DNA from: JAXMAR01 sp046350295
GTDB lineage: Bacteria > Planctomycetota > Planctomycetia > Gemmatales > Gemmataceae
NCBI GenBank assembly: GCA_046350295.1
Contig: JAXMAR010000056.1
Location: forward strand, 1-44,025
DNA: 44,025 nt
Direction of reading: 5' to 3'
A model generated the notes under the pieces. It had not been told where the DNA came from and did no database searches. It saw only the letters and a list, made by a program, of their open reading frames with translations. The position numbers and the translations under genes were made by a program. This document shows positions 1-8,338 of this stretch, one piece after another (positions within the stretch are counted from its first letter, which is position 1; each line of letters begins with the position of its first letter).

Positions 1-174
1 CTCCGCCCAGCGTTCGGCGCAGATAAGATCGGCGATCTTGGTTCCGACCTTATCCGTGCTCGCTTCACTCTTGGCTTTCGCCTTCGGTCCGACGACGTTT
101 GCGCCGTTGGCGCTTCCGCCGCCTGTCCCCTTTCTCACCGCTGGCGCCCATTTTCTTCTTCCGGATTCCTTCAT
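1..174 (-). CDS. N-terminal part of a hypothetical protein, cut by the window edge
   Basis: An open frame runs from an ATG at 174 off the left edge of the window, giving about 58 residues. The visible N-terminus is basic and Gly/Ala-rich (starts MKESGRRKWAP) and passes into a stretch ending GTKIADLICAERWAE that looks like folded helical sequence. An AAGGA lies about 10 nt upstream of the ATG, which supports the start. No signal peptide or known motif is visible. Two hairpins (275-303 and 341-385) lie between this gene and the hydrolase gene upstream of it on the same strand. I do not recognise the family, and the fragment is too short to assign a role. Confidence 0.4.
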   Translation of the reverse strand, partial: MKESGRRKWAPAVRKGTGGGSANGANVVGPKAKAKSEASTDKVGTKIADLICAERWAE

Positions 175-274
175 CGTGCCTGTCCTTTGTCGACCGCCTC
201 TTGCCCTTTGTGTGCTCGTTGCTCATGGCTCGGTGGCTTGAGTGTATTCTACCTCGTGCCAGGTCGACGGTTGG

Positions 275-303
275 AATGCGTTGCAGAACGGCTGCAACGT
301 ATT
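275..303. repeat. Palindromic hairpin, AATGCGTTGCAG type, copy 1
   Basis: AATGCGTTGCAG (275-286) pairs with CTGCAACGTATT (292-303) at 11 of 12 positions around a 5-nt loop. The same 12-mer recurs in the next hairpin at 341-385. It lies downstream of the minus-strand hydrolase gene, so it could end that transcript, but no clear T-run follows, so a mobile REP-like repeat is equally possible. Confidence 0.6.
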
Positions 304-340
304 AAAGATCGGTTCTGTTGGGACTTATGCAGACCTCGCA

Positions 341-385
341 AAATGCGTTGCAGCTCAGGGGTCTGGGTGTGAATGCAACGCATTT
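341..385. repeat. Palindromic hairpin, AATGCGTTGCAG type, copy 2
   Basis: AAATGCGTTGCA (341-352) and TGCAACGCATTT (374-385) are perfect 12-bp inverted repeats around a 21-nt spacer. The arm sequence is shared with the hairpin at 275-303. It begins 11 nt beyond the stop codon of the minus-strand hydrolase. Read on the minus strand the stem is followed by only a short T stretch, so a role as terminator is possible but not shown. Confidence 0.6.
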
Positions 386-395
386 GGCCGATGCG

Positions 396-2420
396 TCACT
401 TCTCCCCGAACCATTCCCCGCGTTTCCTCGCCCGCGCGATCAGTCGCCGCGCATCCTCCGCCGTCAAGAAACGCTGATCGACCAGCGCCTCGCCGGCGCG
501 GCGATAGCGCTCCAAATACTTCGCCAGCGTGCCGTAGCGCTCGCCGATCGAGGCGCGCGGATCGCCTGCTTTCTCGCGCTCCGCCTTCGTCTTGGTGAAC
601 GGGATGTAGGAGCCGATCAGGCTGACGAGCTGGCCGTCGGCGCCGAACTCCTTGCGGCGGAGGTTCCAGCCGGTGTAGGTGGCAAGGGGGACGGCGACAT
701 CGGGCAACAGCAGCGTGCCGAGGTCATTGCCGTCGGGATCGCTTTTCGGCACGCGGACAGCGTACTGCCCGAGGATGTCCGGCGGCTCGCGGGTGATGAT
801 GCCGGTCTTGGCGAAGTCCTTGCCGTAATCGCGGAAATCGGGCGTCTGGATGACGGTCGGATAGCGGACGCCGGGGATGTCGGGAAAGCCGGCGTCTTTC
901 TGCTCGAACGGCACGAGGGTCTTGTCGGCCAGCTTGGGGTAGACGCTCGCGGGCGGCGTTTTTCCTTCTTTGGCCCAGTCGTCGAGGGCGAGCAGGAGGG
1001 CGCGGAGGAAGGGGCGATAGTCGGCGGGGTTGTTGAGGTTGTCGCCGATGCCGCGCGACGGCGGGTCGGCGGCCGGGCCGTGCTGGGCGCCGCCGAAGGC
1101 GTAGATGCGGACGTTCTCCGGGATGACGGCGTCTTCCCTGGCCATGGGGTCGGTGTGGACGAGCGAGCCGCTGCGATGCCAATACTCGGCCGCAGTCTGG
1201 GTGTGCATCACCTTGGGCTGCTGTTTGCTCTTGGCGTAGGCGCCGAGGATTGAGTCTTCGATCTTGCGGAAAGGGTCTGTCGCCGGTCCGTACGTGAACG
1301 GGAAGACGTCGGCCGGGTAGTCATGATCGTCGAGCTCGGAGTTGTGGCGGGTGGGCTGGGCGAAACGGTGGTTGAAGAAGCCGAGGCCGCCGCCGGCAAC
1401 GTGGGGCATGAGGCCGTCGAAGACGATGCGGCCCTTCTCGTCCTCGTTGAAGCCTTGGTAGAGGAGATGGCGCAGGAAGCGGCCGCTTTGGGAGACGCCG
1501 AAGGAGAGAGCGCGGCTGTTGGCGGGCTTGCCGTCCTTGCGGCGGAGGGGGTTGTCCGCGGACTCGTCGTGGCGGAGGAAGGAGATCAGATCGCGCACGG
1601 CGGCGAAACCGGTCCCCTGCACGTAGGCGCCTTCGCACTCGGCGATCAGCTCGTAGAGCCGGCCGGGGGTGAAGCCGCCTTTGAGTTGAAGAAGCGTCTT
1701 GCGCGGATGGCCGGCCTCCTTCGACTCGGTGGTGGCGATGGTCCATCGATCGCGCGGGATCGTCTCGCGTTTGCCATGCGGACCGTCGCGGACGGTGAGG
1801 ACGGCGTCCTTCATCGGCGTGTAGGTCGCATGGTTATCGCGACGTGAGATGGGCAGCGTGTCGGTCGGCTTGTCGCAGAACATCTCGAAGCGGACGATGC
1901 CGCGGACCGGCTTGCCGTCTTCGAGCACGGGCGGGGCGATGAGACGGAGACGGTCGTCGCCGGGCCAAAGCTCGCCGATCCAGCCGGACCAGACGACCGT
2001 GTAGCCCTGCTCCATGAGGAAGCCGTCTCCTTCGCTCCCCTTCCTGGTCACGTCGTTGCCGCCGGGGCCGAGGTTGAAGAAGCGGAGGGCGAGCTTGTTG
2101 CCGCGGTTGTTGACGTCATAGAAGAGGGCGCCGTTCCCCTTGGCCGGGTCCTTGGGGGCGAGGATGACGATCTCGGAGATGAACTCGACCATGCCCTTGG
2201 CGTTCTTCGGGGCGAGGTCGAGGTCGACGATGCGCTCGTTGCGGCCGATCTTGGGATCGAGCTGGAAGACGCCGTCGGCGCGGATGATCTCGTAAGGTCC
2301 CACCGTGCCGAAGGACTTGCCGTCGGCGAACGGGGCGCGGCGGATGTTCTGGAGAGCGACGAGTTCCGCGCTGGCGGGCGCCGGCAGGACGATCCACGCG
2401 AGAAGGATGAAACGGCGCAT
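396..2420 (-). CDS. Secreted alpha/beta hydrolase domain protein
   Basis: A 674-residue protein with an N-terminal signal peptide (basic MRR, then a hydrophobic stretch ending PAPASA, about residue 18). The body resembles the large alpha/beta hydrolase domain family (Abhydrolase_10 type) found in planctomycetes and proteobacteria. The likely nucleophile is the first Ser of GVSQSGRFLR, a G-x-S-x-S/G elbow; a late FGGAQHGPAADPP motif is a candidate for the catalytic His. The substrate is unknown and members are usually annotated only as hydrolases. The gene is complete. Its leader carries a palindromic repeat (2435-2461) ending 14 nt before the ATG. It is divergent from the DUF6941-like gene at 2588. 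Family call fairly firm, substrate unknown. Confidence 0.85.
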   Translation of the reverse strand: MRRFILLAWIVLPAPASAELVALQNIRRAPFADGKSFGTVGPYEIIRADGVFQLDPKIGRNERIVDLDLAPKNAKGMVEFISEIVILAPKDPAKGNGALFYDVNNRGNKLALRFFNLGPGGNDVTRKGSEGDGFLMEQGYTVVWSGWIGELWPGDDRLRLIAPPVLEDGKPVRGIVRFEMFCDKPTDTLPISRRDNHATYTPMKDAVLTVRDGPHGKRETIPRDRWTIATTESKEAGHPRKTLLQLKGGFTPGRLYELIAECEGAYVQGTGFAAVRDLISFLRHDESADNPLRRKDGKPANSRALSFGVSQSGRFLRHLLYQGFNEDEKGRIVFDGLMPHVAGGGLGFFNHRFAQPTRHNSELDDHDYPADVFPFTYGPATDPFRKIEDSILGAYAKSKQQPKVMHTQTAAEYWHRSGSLVHTDPMAREDAVIPENVRIYAFGGAQHGPAADPPSRGIGDNLNNPADYRPFLRALLLALDDWAKEGKTPPASVYPKLADKTLVPFEQKDAGFPDIPGVRYPTVIQTPDFRDYGKDFAKTGIITREPPDILGQYAVRVPKSDPDGNDLGTLLLPDVAVPLATYTGWNLRRKEFGADGQLVSLIGSYIPFTKTKAEREKAGDPRASIGERYGTLAKYLERYRRAGEALVDQRFLTAEDARRLIARARKRGEWFGEK

Positions 2421-2434
2421 GGGGAGAGGCTCCG

Positions 2435-2461
2435 TTTAGCCCCGGTTCGCAGAACCGGGGC
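2435..2461. repeat. Palindromic repeat of the GGTTCTGCGAACC type, in a 5' leader
   Basis: On the minus strand this reads as a 9-bp stem, GCCCCGGTT / AACCGGGGC, around loop CTGCG, followed by TAAACG. Nearly the same sequence, including the GCTAAACG tail, occurs inside the coding sequence of the PSCyt1 gene at about 6131-6159. It lies just upstream of the hydrolase ATG at 2420, where it could affect translation or mRNA stability. Confidence 0.75.
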
Positions 2462-2587
2462 GGGGAGGGTGTGGAGACAGCATAGACGCGTGCGCGGCGT
2501 GTGGCGACGGGCAAATGGAGGTTGTCGAGCACGCGCTTCCGCCGTGACCTCCGGCGGGGTATCCTGAATACGGAAGGGGGGGCAGGC

Positions 2588-2986
2588 ATGGCGCCGAAAA
2601 CGCCGATCGAGGTGCGAGGTATCCTGCTGTTTGAGAAAGCGTCGTGCGTGGACAACATTTGGACGCTGCACAATGCAATCTGCTCCCTAGTCGAGGTCAC
2701 CGCCCCTGTCCACGAGATCTTCGTCTACACGCAACTGGCCGCCGGCGTCGGAACGTATGACTTGCGCATCCAGTTGCGGGCGTTCGATTCGGATTTTGTT
2801 ATCGGTCTGAGCGAGAGTCACCGCGTTCAGTTTCCCGACGATCGGAGCGTTGTGCTGGAACAGGTATTTCGTTTGAGCACAATTCGGTTTCCTCGGTCGG
2901 AGTTGTACGAGTTCCGGTTGATCGCCAACCACAAAGATGTCGCTGGCGGCGTGTATTACCTCAGCGTCCAACTGGCGAAGGACTAG
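2588..2986 (+). CDS. DUF6941-like protein, first cassette
   Basis: A 132-residue cytosolic protein with no signal peptide or membrane segment. The start at 2588 is chosen over an upstream in-frame start because a purine-rich GGAAGGGGGGGCAGG run lies directly before it and because the family similarity begins here. The layout (LLFEKASCVDNIWTLHN, then a beta-rich core, ending YYLSVQLAKD) resembles the small beta-sandwich family DUF6941, whose function is not known to me. A paralogue lies at 14961-15597. The next gene starts 2 nt after the stop, so the two are almost certainly co-translated, and the paralogue is likewise followed at once by a small gene. Family assignment is from memory of its shape and is moderate. 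Confidence 0.7.
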   Translation: MAPKTPIEVRGILLFEKASCVDNIWTLHNAICSLVEVTAPVHEIFVYTQLAAGVGTYDLRIQLRAFDSDFVIGLSESHRVQFPDDRSVVLEQVFRLSTIRFPRSELYEFRLIANHKDVAGGVYYLSVQLAKD

Positions 2987-2988
2987 TC

Positions 2989-3369
2989 ATGAGCCAAGCT
3001 TCAAATGTATCGGGGGAAGCACCGAAGCGGCCCTATGCGATCCGCAAGCAAGTGGCGCCGCTCATCAGCGTCGATTGCTCGGAATGGGGCAGGCTGCTGG
3101 AGGTCGCGTTTCCGGCGCCGCATGAGAGCGGGGCCGGAGAAGCGGCCGCGTGCGTTGACGTAGTCCTGGACGCCGTGGACACGCTGGACGTGGGCCACGG
3201 CGGGAGCAAGTTCCGTCTGATCGAACAGAAAGCCGTCGGCGCCAACATTGTCCTGACGCTGGCTCCCATACAGCCGGACAACGCGAAGGAGCGGATCCAA
3301 CATGTCATCGACGCGCTTCCTGGGGCGCTCGCTAGGCGCGTCCCGATCAGTTACGCGAAGGTGGCGTAG
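2989..3369 (+). CDS. Hypothetical partner protein of the first DUF6941-like cassette
   Basis: A 126-residue soluble protein starting 2 nt after the DUF6941-like stop. The N-terminal 25 residues are polar and probably disordered (MSQASNVSGEAPKR). The rest is mixed alpha/beta, with a VDVVLDAVDTLDVG segment and a C-terminal stretch KERIQHVIDALPGALARRVPIS. No motif is recognised. The second DUF6941-like gene (14961-15597) also has a small soluble gene directly after it (15601-15810), but the two partners show no clear sequence similarity to each other by eye. Function unknown; the tight spacing suggests it works with its neighbour. Confidence 0.65.
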   Translation: MSQASNVSGEAPKRPYAIRKQVAPLISVDCSEWGRLLEVAFPAPHESGAGEAAACVDVVLDAVDTLDVGHGGSKFRLIEQKAVGANIVLTLAPIQPDNAKERIQHVIDALPGALARRVPISYAKVA

Positions 3370-3523
3370 CGGGTGAGCCCGTTGACCGGCCGCCCTCTCG
3401 CGACTTGATCGAATCGGCCGCGATTTTCAATCTCCGTTGCGAGGGGCGGGCCCGTCCAATCGAACGAGAAGGGCGCGCGTCGCCGGCGCACGCCCTTGTC
3501 TCCGTGCAACTTGCGGCCTTTTT

Positions 3524-3561
3524 CCCTTCTCGTTCAATTCGTTTGAGTTGAACGAGAAGGG
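3524..3561. repeat. Perfect 14-bp hairpin with a third half-copy nearby
   Basis: CCCTTCTCGTTCAA (3524-3537) and TTGAACGAGAAGGG (3548-3561) form a perfect stem with a 10-nt loop. A further partial copy, TCGAACGAGAAGGGCGCG, lies at about 3460-3477. The hairpin sits between the cassette ending at 3369 and the PSCyt1 gene starting at 3616. It lacks a T-run on either strand, so I do not call it a standard terminator. Confidence 0.7.
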
Positions 3562-3615
3562 CGCGTTCGGGTTGGTGGGCCATTTCCTTTTGCACGCCGC
3601 TCTATCCCGTTTACA

Positions 3616-6600
3616 ATGCTCTTCATGCGGCGATTCCTTCTCCTCACGTTCGCTCTCGCGTTGACTGCGCCCATCTCGGCGCAGACGAAACGCCACGTCG
3701 AGTTCAACCGCGATATTCGGCCGATTCTATCCAACGCCTGTTTTCAGTGTCACGGTCCCGATAAAGCGAAACGTAAAGCCGATCTGCGTTTCGATACCGA
3801 GGAGGGAAGCCGTGTCGATCTGGGGGAACATTTCGCCATCGTCCCCGGCCATCCGGAGAAGAGCGTGCTGCTGGACCGCGTGGCCTCGAGCGACCCGGCC
3901 AAGCGTATGCCGCCGACGACGGTCGGCCCCGCTTTGAAGAAGGAGCAGGTCGAACTGCTCAGGCGCTGGATCGCGGAGGGGGCGAAGTACCAGAAGCACT
4001 GGGCGTTCATTCCGCCCGTGCGTCATGAACTACCGGAGGTCAAGCAAAAGGACTGGGTCCGCAATCCGATCGACGCCTTCGTCCTCGCCCGGCTGGAAAA
4101 AGAGGGATTGAAGCCGGCGGCGGAGGCGGATCGCGTTACGCTGATTCGCCGCGTCTCGCTCGACCTGACCGGACTGCCGCCGACGCCAGCGGAGGTCGAC
4201 GCCTTCCTCGCGGACAAGGCGCCGGACGCTTACGAGAAGCTGGTCGACCGCCTGCTCGCCTCGCCGCGCTTCGGCGAGCGACTGGCGCACCGCTGGCTCG
4301 ACGCCGCCCGCTACGCCGACTCCAACGGCTACCAGACGGACGGCCCGCGCACGATGTGGCGCTGGCGCGACTGGGTGATCGACGCCTTCAACAAGAACAT
4401 GCCGTTCGACCGGTTCACGATCGAGCAGATCGCCGGCGACATGCTCCCCGGCGCCACGCTGGAGCAGAAGATCGCCACCGGCTTCAACCGCAACCACCGC
4501 GGCAACTCGGAAGGGGGCGTCATCCCGGAGGAGTACGCGGTCGAGTACGTGGTGGATCGGGTGGACACGACGAGCACGGTGTGGCTCGGTTTGACGGCGT
4601 TGTGCGCCAAGTGCCACAGCCACAAGTACGACCCGCTGACGCAGAAGGAGTTCTACCAGCTCTTCGCGTACTTCAACAACGTGCCGGAGAAGGGGCACGC
4701 GATCAAGTACGGCAACTCGCCGCCGTTTTTGAAAACGCCGACGCGCGAGCAGGTGGTGCAGCGGGCGCGGCTGGAGGCGCGGATAAAGGTGGCGAAGAGA
4801 GCGTGGGAGGAGATGCAGGCGCAGGTGGATTTGGCGGAAGCCCGATGGGAAAAGGCTGATCCACGCTTTGACACAAAGCCGGGAAGCGATCCCAGTTTTC
4901 CGCCCTTTACGTTCGACAGCAGAGGGAAGTTTGAGCGCCGGGAAGGGGGCGGGTGGACTTTCTCTCGCGGTCTCAGCGATCATTTCCCGTTGGACGAAAG
5001 TCGAATGACGCAACCTGGCGTCTATAAGGGCGTTTTCGGGAACGGCCTGAAATGGAAAGGGGATCCGGCCTCCGTGAAAGGCAGGAGCGGAGAAGCGGCG
5101 TTTCTCGACGGCTCCAGTTACATTACTCACGCTCATGCCGGACATTTTGGCTTCTTCGACCGCTTCAGCGTAGCCGCGTGGATCAAGACCGAAGACGTGT
5201 CACGCGGCACGATCGTCTCGAGGATGACCGATGTGCAGCAAGGAGATGGCTGGCGTTTGGGTCTCGAAAAAGGCAAAGTCACCGTCCATCTTGTCAAGCG
5301 CTGGCTGGACGATGCTATCCGTATCGAAACATTGGAGACGCTGAAACCGGGAGAATGGCGCCACGTCACATTCACCTATGACGGTTCGCGCACTGCGGCC
5401 GGAGTGACGATCTACCTTGACAGTCGGCCGGCGCGGACAAAGGTGGTTCTTGACGAGTTGTATCAAAACTTCATTTCGGACGAGCCGCTCCGGATTGGCA
5501 AAGGTGGAGCTTCTTTCCGCGGCGCTATCGATGAAGTGCATCTCTATACCCGCGTTCTAGCCCCGGAGGAAGTTGGAATCGTAGCCGAGCCCGCTTCGAT
5601 TCCGCAAATCCTCTCTACTTCGAGCTCGCGCCGCAGCCCTGTGCAAAAGCAAAAACTGCGGGCTTTCTTTCTCCTGGGCGAAGGCTTCTTTACTGGAGAT
5701 CGCCGCGCGGCCGCCGCTATGTATCAGCGTCTCCTCCAGGCCGAGCAAGACCTTGCCGACTTCGACGACACCATCCCGACCACCATGGTGATGGAAGAGA
5801 TGCCGACGCCGCGCGACACCCACATCCTCCTCCGCGGCGAGTATGACAAGAAAGGCGCGAAGGTGTCGCCCGGGTTGCCCGCAGCGTTGCCGTCCTTGCC
5901 GAGGGATGCGCCGAACAACCGCCTTGGCTTCGCGCGCTCGCTGGTCGACCGCTCCAACCCGCTCACGGCGCGCGTCACCGTCAATCGCTTCTGGCAAATG
6001 CTCTTCGGCGTCGGCGTCGTCAAGACGGTCGAGGACTTCGGGGCGCAGGGCGAGTGGCCGACGCATCCGGAGCTGCTCGACTGGCTGGCCGTGGAGTTCA
6101 TGGAGCCGGGGGACTGGGGGGCGGCGCCCGGGCCGGTTCTGCGAACCGGCGCTAAACGAGCGTGGGACGTCAAGCGCATTCTGAAGACGATCGTCACGAG
6201 CGCGACGTATCGCCAGTCGTCGCGCGTCTCCAAGGAACTGGCGGCGCACGATCCCGACAATCGGCTGCTCGCGCGCGGGCCGCGTGTGCGCCTCCCCGCC
6301 GAGATCATCCGCGATCAGGCGCTGTACGCCTCGGGGCTGCTCGTCGAGAAGATCGGCGGGCCGTCGGTCAATCCGTATCAGCCGCCGGGACTGGCGAAAG
6401 AGCTGCACGGCACGGATGACTACGTGCAGGACCACGGGCCGAGCCTCTATCGCCGCAGCCTCTATGTTTCCTGGCGCCGCACGGTGCCGCCGCCGGTCTT
6501 GACGACGTTCGACGCCGCGGGCCGGGAAACGTGCGTCGTGCGCGAGACGCGGACCAACACGCCGCTCCAGGCGCTCAACCTGCTCAACGACGTGACCTAC

Positions 6601-6903
6601 GTCGAAGCCGCCCGCGTCCTGGCCCAGCGCGTGCTGAAGGGGAAGGGAACGGACGACGAACGGCTATCGCTCATGTTCCGCCTCGCCGCCTGCCGCACGC
6701 CGGGGAAGGCGGAGTTGGCGATCCTGGAGCGGAGCCTGAACGAACACCGCCTCCACTACGTCACCAACCATGCCGCTGCGCGGAAGCTGATCGCGACCGG
6801 TGAGTATCCGCTACCCGAGGGGGTGGATGAGTTCGAATTGGCGGCGTACACGGCGGTGGCGAACACGATCCTGAATCTGGACGAGGTGGTGACGAAGGAG
6901 TGA
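3616..6903 (+). CDS. PSCyt1/DUF1549/LamG/DUF1553 cytochrome c-like secreted protein
   Basis: A 1095-residue secreted protein of the planctomycete cytochrome type. Order: signal peptide (1-22, ending ISAQ); PSCyt1 domain with haem motif CFQCH (42-46); DUF1549 (about 150-360) with a second CAKCH near residue 330; a LamG/concanavalin-like insert (about 455-650); DUF1553 (about 755-1080). Two haem motifs suggest covalent haem c and a redox role outside the cytoplasm; the substrate of this family is unknown. Family members are commonly followed by a DUF1501 gene; here the next gene is the convergent fahA, so that partner is missing. Within DUF1553, between LAVEFMEPG and WDVKR, an extra block of about 17 residues is encoded by a palindromic repeat (about 6113-6162). 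The reading frame is intact throughout. Confidence 0.93.
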   Translation: MLFMRRFLLLTFALALTAPISAQTKRHVEFNRDIRPILSNACFQCHGPDKAKRKADLRFDTEEGSRVDLGEHFAIVPGHPEKSVLLDRVASSDPAKRMPPTTVGPALKKEQVELLRRWIAEGAKYQKHWAFIPPVRHELPEVKQKDWVRNPIDAFVLARLEKEGLKPAAEADRVTLIRRVSLDLTGLPPTPAEVDAFLADKAPDAYEKLVDRLLASPRFGERLAHRWLDAARYADSNGYQTDGPRTMWRWRDWVIDAFNKNMPFDRFTIEQIAGDMLPGATLEQKIATGFNRNHRGNSEGGVIPEEYAVEYVVDRVDTTSTVWLGLTALCAKCHSHKYDPLTQKEFYQLFAYFNNVPEKGHAIKYGNSPPFLKTPTREQVVQRARLEARIKVAKRAWEEMQAQVDLAEARWEKADPRFDTKPGSDPSFPPFTFDSRGKFERREGGGWTFSRGLSDHFPLDESRMTQPGVYKGVFGNGLKWKGDPASVKGRSGEAAFLDGSSYITHAHAGHFGFFDRFSVAAWIKTEDVSRGTIVSRMTDVQQGDGWRLGLEKGKVTVHLVKRWLDDAIRIETLETLKPGEWRHVTFTYDGSRTAAGVTIYLDSRPARTKVVLDELYQNFISDEPLRIGKGGASFRGAIDEVHLYTRVLAPEEVGIVAEPASIPQILSTSSSRRSPVQKQKLRAFFLLGEGFFTGDRRAAAAMYQRLLQAEQDLADFDDTIPTTMVMEEMPTPRDTHILLRGEYDKKGAKVSPGLPAALPSLPRDAPNNRLGFARSLVDRSNPLTARVTVNRFWQMLFGVGVVKTVEDFGAQGEWPTHPELLDWLAVEFMEPGDWGAAPGPVLRTGAKRAWDVKRILKTIVTSATYRQSSRVSKELAAHDPDNRLLARGPRVRLPAEIIRDQALYASGLLVEKIGGPSVNPYQPPGLAKELHGTDDYVQDHGPSLYRRSLYVSWRRTVPPPVLTTFDAAGRETCVVRETRTNTPLQALNLLNDVTYVEAARVLAQRVLKGKGTDDERLSLMFRLAACRTPGKAELAILERSLNEHRLHYVTNHAAARKLIATGEYPLPEGVDEFELAAYTAVANTILNLDEVVTKE
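6131..6159 (+). repeat. Palindromic repeat inside the PSCyt1 coding sequence, in frame
   Basis: CCGGTTCTGCGAACCGG (6133-6149) followed by CGCTAAACGAG matches the intergenic repeat at 2435-2461 almost base for base. Here it is translated in frame as PVLRTGAKR within the DUF1553 domain, at the position where relatives known to me run straight from the LAVEF helix into WDVK. It adds residues without stopping or shifting the frame, like the palindromic elements described inside Rickettsia genes. Confidence 0.8.
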
Positions 6904-6950
6904 CGCGGACGGCGTCGACTTGACGTTGCCGCGACTTTCGGCTCTCGCGC

Positions 6951-8225
6951 CTACTCAGCGGCCCAGTTCAACGCAGCCAGCACGCGGCCCGTCACTTCCC
7001 CCAAGCCGACGCGAAAGCCTTCTCCCTGACAGTATCCGGTCAGCGTCAGCGCGTCTCCGTCCTCCAGAAACCTCCGCGTCTCGCCGCTAGGCAACTGGAT
7101 GGGCTTGGAGCCGCGCCAGGTCAGCTCGAGCAGGCTGCCGTAGGAACCGGGGTCCGGACCGCTGATGGTGCCGGAAGCGAGGAGGTCGCCGGGGCGGAGG
7201 TTGCAGCCGTTGATCGTGTGGTGGGCCAGCTGCTGGCAGATGTTCCAGTAGAGATGCCGTGCGTTCGACTCGGCGATGCGGACGCGCTCGGACATGCCCT
7301 TGGTCTGCAAGTAGACTTCGAGCCGGATGTCGTACGCCCAGGGCCCTTCGCTCTTGAGGTACGGCAAGGGGGGCGGGTCCTGCGCTTGACCCTCGACGCG
7401 GAATGGCTCCAGGGCGTCCAGCGTCACCACCCACGGCGAGATCGAGGTCGCGAAGTTCTTGCTCAGGAACGGACCGAGTGGCTGGTACTCCCATTTCTGA
7501 ATGTCGCGGGCGCTCCAGTCGTTGACCAGGACCATGCCGAACAGGTGCTCCGCCGCCGCGCGCACGGGGACCGGCTGCCCGAGAGCGTTGCCGGGCCCGA
7601 CCAGGACGCCCATTTCCAGCTCAAAGTCGAGATTGTGGCTGGGGCCGAAGCTCGGCGCGGGAGCGTCGTCCGCCTTGGTCTGGCCGAGCGGACGGCGGAT
7701 GTCGGTCCCGCTGACGACGATCGAGCTGGCCCGGCCGTGATAGGCGACGGGCAGGTGCAACCAGTTGGGCAGGAGGGGGTTGTCGGGACGCAGCATCTTG
7801 CCGACGTTGGTCGCATGCTCGCGCGAGGAGTAGAAGTCGGTGTAGTTCTCGATGCGGGCGGGCAGCAGCATCTCGATGTCGTTGATGGGGATCAGCGCGC
7901 GATCGCAGAGACGGGCGTTGTCGCGCAGCGTCGCGCTATCGTGCCGCAACAGCTCTTGCAGGCGCTCGCGCGTGCGGCGCCAGGCGGGCCGGCCGAGGGC
8001 GAGAAAATCGTTGAGTACCGGCTGGCAAAATACCGCGGCGTCCAGCCCCAGTCCATCGAGGAGCGCTTGCTCGGCGAGGATCGACAGGTCGAGCGCCCAG
8101 TCGCCGATACGAACGCCGAGGCGCGGCGCCTCCTGACCCCGGCGGAAGGCGCCGAAGGGCAGGTTCTGGATAGGGAAGTGCGATTCGGGCGGGACAGGAA
8201 GAAAAGAGCGCAAGTCGCCGGCCAT
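6951..8225 (-). CDS. fahA: Fumarylacetoacetase
   Basis: A 424-residue cytosolic enzyme of normal family length. It hydrolyses 4-fumarylacetoacetate to fumarate and acetoacetate, the last step of tyrosine/homogentisate breakdown. Residues matching those of the mammalian enzyme are visible: metal ligands D130 (YTDFYSS), E202 and E204 (FELEMG) and D236 (VNDWSARD), catalytic H137 (SREHA) and the active-site lysine in SKNFATS (about 256). The start at 8225 is reasonable, with an AGGAGG-type purine run (reverse of the cctcct near 8230) just upstream. It is convergent with the PSCyt1 gene, with a 47-nt gap. No other tyrosine catabolism gene is in the window. Confidence 0.95.
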   Translation of the reverse strand: MAGDLRSFLPVPPESHFPIQNLPFGAFRRGQEAPRLGVRIGDWALDLSILAEQALLDGLGLDAAVFCQPVLNDFLALGRPAWRRTRERLQELLRHDSATLRDNARLCDRALIPINDIEMLLPARIENYTDFYSSREHATNVGKMLRPDNPLLPNWLHLPVAYHGRASSIVVSGTDIRRPLGQTKADDAPAPSFGPSHNLDFELEMGVLVGPGNALGQPVPVRAAAEHLFGMVLVNDWSARDIQKWEYQPLGPFLSKNFATSISPWVVTLDALEPFRVEGQAQDPPPLPYLKSEGPWAYDIRLEVYLQTKGMSERVRIAESNARHLYWNICQQLAHHTINGCNLRPGDLLASGTISGPDPGSYGSLLELTWRGSKPIQLPSGETRRFLEDGDALTLTGYCQGEGFRVGLGEVTGRVLAALNWAAE

Positions 8226-8338
8226 CGCGCCTCCTCATTACGGAGCGCTAGTCGCGCAAGTTGTCCACGCGGCAGCGTTCCCCTGATGAACAGTCATGAC
8301 TGGCTCTCGGTCCATCTGGAACCACGAAGGAGACTACC

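Noticed and set aside
318..1253. Long plus-strand open frame opposite the hydrolase gene
   Set aside because: It is the complement of a well-supported family protein and has the Gly/Val/Asp-rich, unstructured composition of an antisense frame in high-GC DNA.
3437..3664. Short plus-strand frame through the 3.5 kb hairpin
   Set aside because: Its apparent sequence is produced by the inverted repeat arms, it lacks a ribosome site and it overlaps the start of the PSCyt1 gene.
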